DNA of 10,958 nt from UBA8231 sp964512165 (GTDB lineage: Bacteria > Latescibacterota > UBA2968 > UBA8231): contig CAZEHQ010000159.1 of NCBI GenBank assembly GCA_964512165.1, forward strand, positions 1-10,958, in the 5' to 3' direction. Position numbers and translations under genes: made by a program. Shown here in pieces: positions 8,009 through 10,958 of the stretch (the stretch's first letter is position 1; each line of letters opens with the position of its first letter). A model generated the notes under the pieces. It was not told the origin of the DNA. It ran no database searches and was given only the letters and a program-made list of their open reading frames with translations.

Positions 8009-8027
8009 GAGGAGATCTAATCTCCTC
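8009..8027. promoter_or_regulatory. Perfect 19-bp palindrome, candidate enhancer site for the PspF-like regulator
   Basis: GAGGAGAT-CTA-ATCTCCTC: two perfect 8-bp arms with a 3-nt centre. It is centred about 58 bp upstream of the predicted pspA start. Fis-type domains of PspF-like regulators bind dyad sites upstream of sigma-54 promoters, though usually at -80 to -150, so this is close for an enhancer. As it lies between divergent promoters and has no T-run, a terminator is unlikely. Confidence 0.55.
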
Positions 8028-8090
8028 TGCCTCAATAGATTATCCACTACTACCTATGCTCGAACCGCAGTTGGGGTGACATCCCGAAAT

Positions 8091-8119
8091 CGGCGGCAGC
8101 CGCCGGCCCGGCGGCCGGT
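8091..8119. repeat. Two adjacent GC-rich inverted repeats
   Basis: CGGCGGC-a-GCCGCCG (8091-8105) runs into CCGGCC-CGGC-GGCCGG just after it. They lie in the divergent region, upstream of the symporter promoter and downstream of the palindrome. They may insulate the two promoters or be compositional; there is no T-run for termination. Confidence 0.35.
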
Positions 8120-8190
8120 GGATGGCGGCTCCCGCCAACGGTCCCGCGGCGTGGCGAGCCGGGAGCCTGCGGTCCGGTCCCCGGTTTTCT

Positions 8191-8196
8191 TATAAT
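8191..8196 (+). promoter_or_regulatory. Consensus -10 box, predicted leaderless start of the symporter gene
   Basis: A perfect TATAAT whose last base is 6 nt before the ATG at 8203, so transcription would begin at or next to the start codon. There is no Shine-Dalgarno between them, which fits a leaderless mRNA. The -35 region (about 8168-8173) is weak. Confidence 0.5.
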
Positions 8197-8202
8197 GCCG
8201 CC

Positions 8203-9642
8203 ATGTTCGTGATGACCGGCCTGGGCCTGTATCTGCTGGTGATGCTCGCCGTCGGCATCTACGCCAGCCGCCGCGTCGCAGGCTCCGCCGACTACCTGGT
8301 GGCCGGCCGCAGGCTGTCCCTGCCGCTGGCGACGGCGACCCTGTCGGCCACCTGGTTCGGCGGCGGTCTGTGCATCGGCGCCGCCAGCGCCGCCTACGAG
8401 GGCGGTTTTCCCGCCGTCATCGCCGATCCTTTCGGCGCCGCCCTGTGCCTGTTCCTGGCGGGAGCATTCTACGTCCGCACCCTGCGCCGGGCCGGGGTGA
8501 TGACGGTGGCCTCCTTCTTCACGCGCCGCTTCGACGTGCGCTCCGGACTGCTGGCCAGTCTGTGCACGGTTCCGGCCTACGTGGGTTGGGTGGCGGCGCT
8601 CATGGTCGCCTTCGGCGTCATCCTGGAATCCCTGACCGGACTGGATCCCACGGTGGCGATTCTGGTGGGCGCCGCCGTGGTCCTGGTCTACACCTTCGCC
8701 GGCGGCATGTGGGCGGTGACCCTGACCGACTTCGTCCAGCTCTCCGTGCTCATCGCCGGCATGGTCGTGATCACCCCCCTGCTCCTGCACGACATGGGGG
8801 GATGGTCGGCGATCGCCGCCCGGATCCCGGAGGAGCGCTTCCACCTCTACCCCCGGGATGCCGGGGCCGCCGAGTGGTTCGGCTATGCCCGCGAGTGGCT
8901 GGTCATCGGCCTCGGGAACCTCGCCGGCCAGGACCTGATCCAGCGCAGCCTGTCGAGCCGTGACGACGGCGTCGCCGTGCGCAGCGCCTACCTGTCCGGG
9001 CTGATCTACCTGACCATCGGCCTGCTGCCCGTGCTCCTCGGCATGGCCGGCGCGGTGATCATTCCCGACCTGGCCGATCCCGACCTCGTGATGATGGAGA
9101 TCGCCCGGCGGTACCTGCCGGCGGCGGCGCTGGTGCTGTTCATGGGGGCCCTGGTCTCGGCCCTGTTGTCGAGCGCAGACAGCGCCCTGCTGGCGCCTTC
9201 GAGCGTGATCGGCTGGGATCTGCTCCGGGCGCTGCGGCCCCGGGTCACCGAGAGAACCTGCCTGCTGGCCTCCCGCCTATCCGTCGTCGTCCTCGGGGTG
9301 TGTGCTCTCCTGCTGGCTCTGCACCGGACCTCGGTCTACGACCTGATGGTCGACTCCTGGTCGGTGCTGCTCGCCACTCTCTTCGTGCCCCTCACCGCCG
9401 GCATCTGGTGGAAGGGGGCGAACGCCGTGGGGTCTCTCGCCGCGATCATCGCCGGCTTCGCCTCCTGGCTGCTCTTCATGTTCACCCTTCCCCCCGGATG
9501 GCCCCCCGACCTGCTCGCCGTCATCCCCGCCCTCGCGGTCCTGGCAGCGGCAAGCCGCCTCACCCGCGACTCCTCCCCGGCGTCCCGCCTCCGCGACGAC
9601 TCCGACCGTCCGATTCCCCTTCGGGAGCGCCTCGGATGGTAG
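8203..9642 (+). CDS. Sodium:solute symporter family transporter
   Basis: A 479-residue SSS-family permease with about 13 predicted membrane spans. Family signatures are DYLVAGRRL after the first span (30-38), ATWFGGG (49-55), YTFAGGMWAVTLTDFVQ (163-179), GNLAGQDLIQR (238-248) and SALLSSADSALLAPSS (319-334), the last holding the sodium-site serines S323/S324 and D326. The C-terminus is a hydrophilic, Arg/Asp-rich tail. Known: this family uses the sodium gradient to import sugars, amino acids, carboxylates, pantothenate or other solutes; the substrate cannot be read from this sequence. The ATG at 8203 was chosen because it starts immediately before span one and because TATAAT lies just upstream; an in-frame ATG at 8122 would precede that promoter and add 27 unconserved residues. 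It diverges from the psp operon. Confidence 0.93.
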   Translation: MFVMTGLGLYLLVMLAVGIYASRRVAGSADYLVAGRRLSLPLATATLSATWFGGGLCIGAASAAYEGGFPAVIADPFGAALCLFLAGAFYVRTLRRAGVMTVASFFTRRFDVRSGLLASLCTVPAYVGWVAALMVAFGVILESLTGLDPTVAILVGAAVVLVYTFAGGMWAVTLTDFVQLSVLIAGMVVITPLLLHDMGGWSAIAARIPEERFHLYPRDAGAAEWFGYAREWLVIGLGNLAGQDLIQRSLSSRDDGVAVRSAYLSGLIYLTIGLLPVLLGMAGAVIIPDLADPDLVMMEIARRYLPAAALVLFMGALVSALLSSADSALLAPSSVIGWDLLRALRPRVTERTCLLASRLSVVVLGVCALLLALHRTSVYDLMVDSWSVLLATLFVPLTAGIWWKGANAVGSLAAIIAGFASWLLFMFTLPPGWPPDLLAVIPALAVLAAASRLTRDSSPASRLRDDSDRPIPLRERLGW

Positions 9643-9713
9643 CCTTTCGGGAACCGGAGGGAGGGCCGTCATTCTACACCCTGATGAACACCAACCACAG
9701 GAGACTTGGCACG

Positions 9714-10619
9714 ATGACAGGAGGACATCGCCTCCGGTACCTGTTGCTGGCGCTGGCCGGCTTCGTCGTTCCCGGCTGCGGGCCCGACCCCGTGATCACC
9801 GCCGACGACGGCTCGGTGATGGTCCTCATCCCGGAGGGCGCCTTTGCCATGGGCGGGCGGGAGGAGGAGGTCAGTCAGGCACCGGACGGCCACCTGCTCA
9901 CATATGTCGCCGAGAGGCCCGAGCACGAGGTGCACCTGAGCGCCTACTACATCGACAAGCACGAGGTGACCAACGCCCAGTACCGGCGGTTCCTCGACGA
10001 CGTCGCCGCCCACGGGGGCAAGTGGAGCCACCCCGATCAGCCGGAGAACCTGGAGCACAGGCAGCGCTACCTGAACGACGATCTGCGCGGGGACCGGCGG
10101 CCGGCGGTCGGGCTCAACTGGTACGACGCCTACGCCTACTGCCGGTGGGCGGAGAAGCGCCTGCCCACCGAGGCGGAGTGGGAGTACGCCGCCCGCGGGC
10201 GGGAGTACCGGCAGTACCCCTGGGGCGACGGGCATCCCTACTCCAACGGCATCTGGTGGGCCAACTACCGCCCCCGCACCGGGCACGATCAGGACGGCCA
10301 TGCGTGGACCGCGCCGGTGGGCTCCTATCCCGACGGGGTGAGTCCCTTCGGCATCATGGACATGGCGGGCAACGCCGAGGAGTGGGTCCAGGACTGGTAC
10401 GCGGTGTACTACTACCGCCAGTTGGCGGAAGCCCGGGACCCCACCGGAGCGAAGGAAGAGATCCGGGATCCGGCTGGGCCGTCCACCGGTACGAAGAAGG
10501 TGGTCAAGGGAGGGTCGTACAAATCCCCCTCGCACCAGATCCGCATCGCCATGCGGGCCTTCGGGAAACCCCGTGACAAGGGACCGCGCATCGGATTCCG
10601 ATGCGCCATGGATCCTTGA
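9714..10619 (+). CDS. Lipoprotein with formylglycine-generating-enzyme (SUMF1) fold
   Basis: 301 residues. A lipoprotein signal peptide (RLRYLLLALAGFVVPGC, lipidated Cys22) precedes an FGE/SUMF1-type domain: IPEGAFAMGG (39-48), DKHEVTNAQYRRF (81-93), RLPTEAEWEYAARG (149-162), YPWGD (168-172), MAGNAEEWVQDWY (217-229), KGGSY (265-269) and the closing GFRC (294-297). The copper-binding cysteine pair of true formylglycine-generating enzymes, expected between KGGSY and GFRC, is absent, so sulfatase activation is unlikely; such proteins often serve as binding or structural domains. The mature protein is membrane-anchored outside the cytoplasm. The ATG at 9714 has AGGAG 10 nt upstream; the ATG at 9684 is an alternative adding ten residues. 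It follows the symporter by 71 bp, where I see no clear promoter or terminator, so co-transcription is possible. Confidence 0.92.
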   Translation: MTGGHRLRYLLLALAGFVVPGCGPDPVITADDGSVMVLIPEGAFAMGGREEEVSQAPDGHLLTYVAERPEHEVHLSAYYIDKHEVTNAQYRRFLDDVAAHGGKWSHPDQPENLEHRQRYLNDDLRGDRRPAVGLNWYDAYAYCRWAEKRLPTEAEWEYAARGREYRQYPWGDGHPYSNGIWWANYRPRTGHDQDGHAWTAPVGSYPDGVSPFGIMDMAGNAEEWVQDWYAVYYYRQLAEARDPTGAKEEIRDPAGPSTGTKKVVKGGSYKSPSHQIRIAMRAFGKPRDKGPRIGFRCAMDP

Positions 10620-10958
10620 GCCGCCTGCGGGCCGGCGTCGTCTCCGACACCCACGGGTTCCTCGACCCGAGGGTTCTCCAACTCTACACGGGGGTGGATC
10701 TCATCCTCCACGCCGGCGACGTGGGGGACCCGTCGATCCTCGACGAGTTGTCCAAGGTCGCCCCCGTGATCGCCGTACGGGGCAACGTCGACGAGGGGCC
10801 CGGTCTCGAACACCTCCCCGAGTCGATCAGCCTCTCCGCCGCCAGCGTCTCGATCTACATGACCCACATCTTCACGCCGCCCGGCAGCGGGGCCTCCGGG
10901 GACCCGCTGCCGCCGGGCACCCGGGTCGTCATCTTCGGCCACAGTCACATCCCCCTCC
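10601..10958 (+). CDS. YfcE/MJ0936-type metallophosphoesterase, C-terminal part outside window
   Basis: The first 119 residues of a calcineurin-like phosphoesterase. Metal-ligand motifs are SDTHG (D16, H18), HAGDVG (D40), VRGNVD (N62), MTHIF (H89) and FGHSH (H114, H116), in the order of the YfcE family of small cyclic-phosphodiester or phosphomonoester hydrolases. The third motif usually reads THGH; here it is THIF, so the aligned ligand His89 is kept but its neighbour differs. The ATG at 10601 overlaps the lipoprotein gene by 19 bp; a TTG at 10616, overlapping its stop as TTGA, would remove five residues. Neither has a strong Shine-Dalgarno. The overlap implies translational coupling with the lipoprotein gene. 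The substrate is unknown. Confidence 0.9.
   Translation, partial: MRHGSLSRLRAGVVSDTHGFLDPRVLQLYTGVDLILHAGDVGDPSILDELSKVAPVIAVRGNVDEGPGLEHLPESISLSAASVSIYMTHIFTPPGSGASGDPLPPGTRVVIFGHSHIPL

Noticed and set aside
8122..8202. Upstream ATG giving a 506-residue symporter
   Set aside because: It lies before the TATAAT box, has no ribosome binding site, and adds 27 residues without family similarity ahead of the first membrane span.
9700..9720. TGGCACG before the lipoprotein gene as a second sigma-54 promoter
   Set aside because: The -12 GC is absent at the required distance (GG-N10 is followed by GG), and it overlaps the ribosome binding region.

Overview
The window is GC-rich and densely coded. 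The canonical sigma-54 promoter, the NtrC/PspF-type activator and a lipobox lipoprotein point to a Gram-negative-type bacterium. The combination (KamA-family radical SAM enzyme, formylglycine-generating-enzyme-fold lipoprotein, Psp-like operon) would fit Acidobacteriota, Myxococcota/deltaproteobacteria or a neighbouring candidate phylum, but no single gene fixes the phylum. I found no rRNA, tRNA, CRISPR array, insertion sequence or phage gene.

Layout. (1) Positions 1-2325, minus strand: an oxidative-stress / iron-sulfur cluster transcribed leftward as IscU/NifU scaffold, then Mn-type superoxide dismutase, then a BCP/AhpE-like peroxiredoxin, then a lysine-2,3-aminomutase-family radical SAM enzyme cut by the window edge. 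A good sigma-70-type promoter (TTGACA, 17 bp, TACATT) lies just before the scaffold gene. (2) Positions 2456-2773, minus: a small helical protein of unknown function. (3) Positions 2925-7881, minus: a seven-gene phage-shock-protein (Psp)-like envelope-stress operon. The order is PspA; a membrane protein with a C-terminal winged helix; two small membrane proteins sharing the same PspB-like tail; a 48-residue membrane protein; a soluble TPR histidine kinase; and a response regulator whose AAA+ and Fis domains resemble PspF. (4) Positions 7882-8202: a divergent intergenic region with a full-consensus sigma-54 promoter for the psp operon, a perfect 19-bp palindrome upstream of it, and a TATAAT box placed so that the next gene would have a leaderless mRNA. 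(5) Positions 8203-10958, plus: a sodium:solute symporter, an FGE-fold lipoprotein and a YfcE-type metallophosphoesterase cut by the window edge.

How the parts may work together. The psp operon looks like a self-contained circuit. Sigma-54 RNA polymerase at the pspA promoter needs an ATP-driven activator, and the last gene of the operon encodes one. In enterobacteria PspF has no receiver domain and is held off by PspA contacting its Trp56. Here the PspF-like module is fused to a receiver domain, the residue aligned with Trp56 is Ala209, and a cognate kinase gene lies just before it with a 4-bp overlap. My reading is that direct PspA-PspF inhibition has been replaced by, or combined with, phosphorelay control through a cytoplasmic TPR kinase, with positive autoregulation. 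This is inference from sequence and is the most interesting part of the window.

Comparisons with E. coli proteins (PspA, PspF, PspB, IscU, BCP, MnSOD) were made from memory, not by a search.
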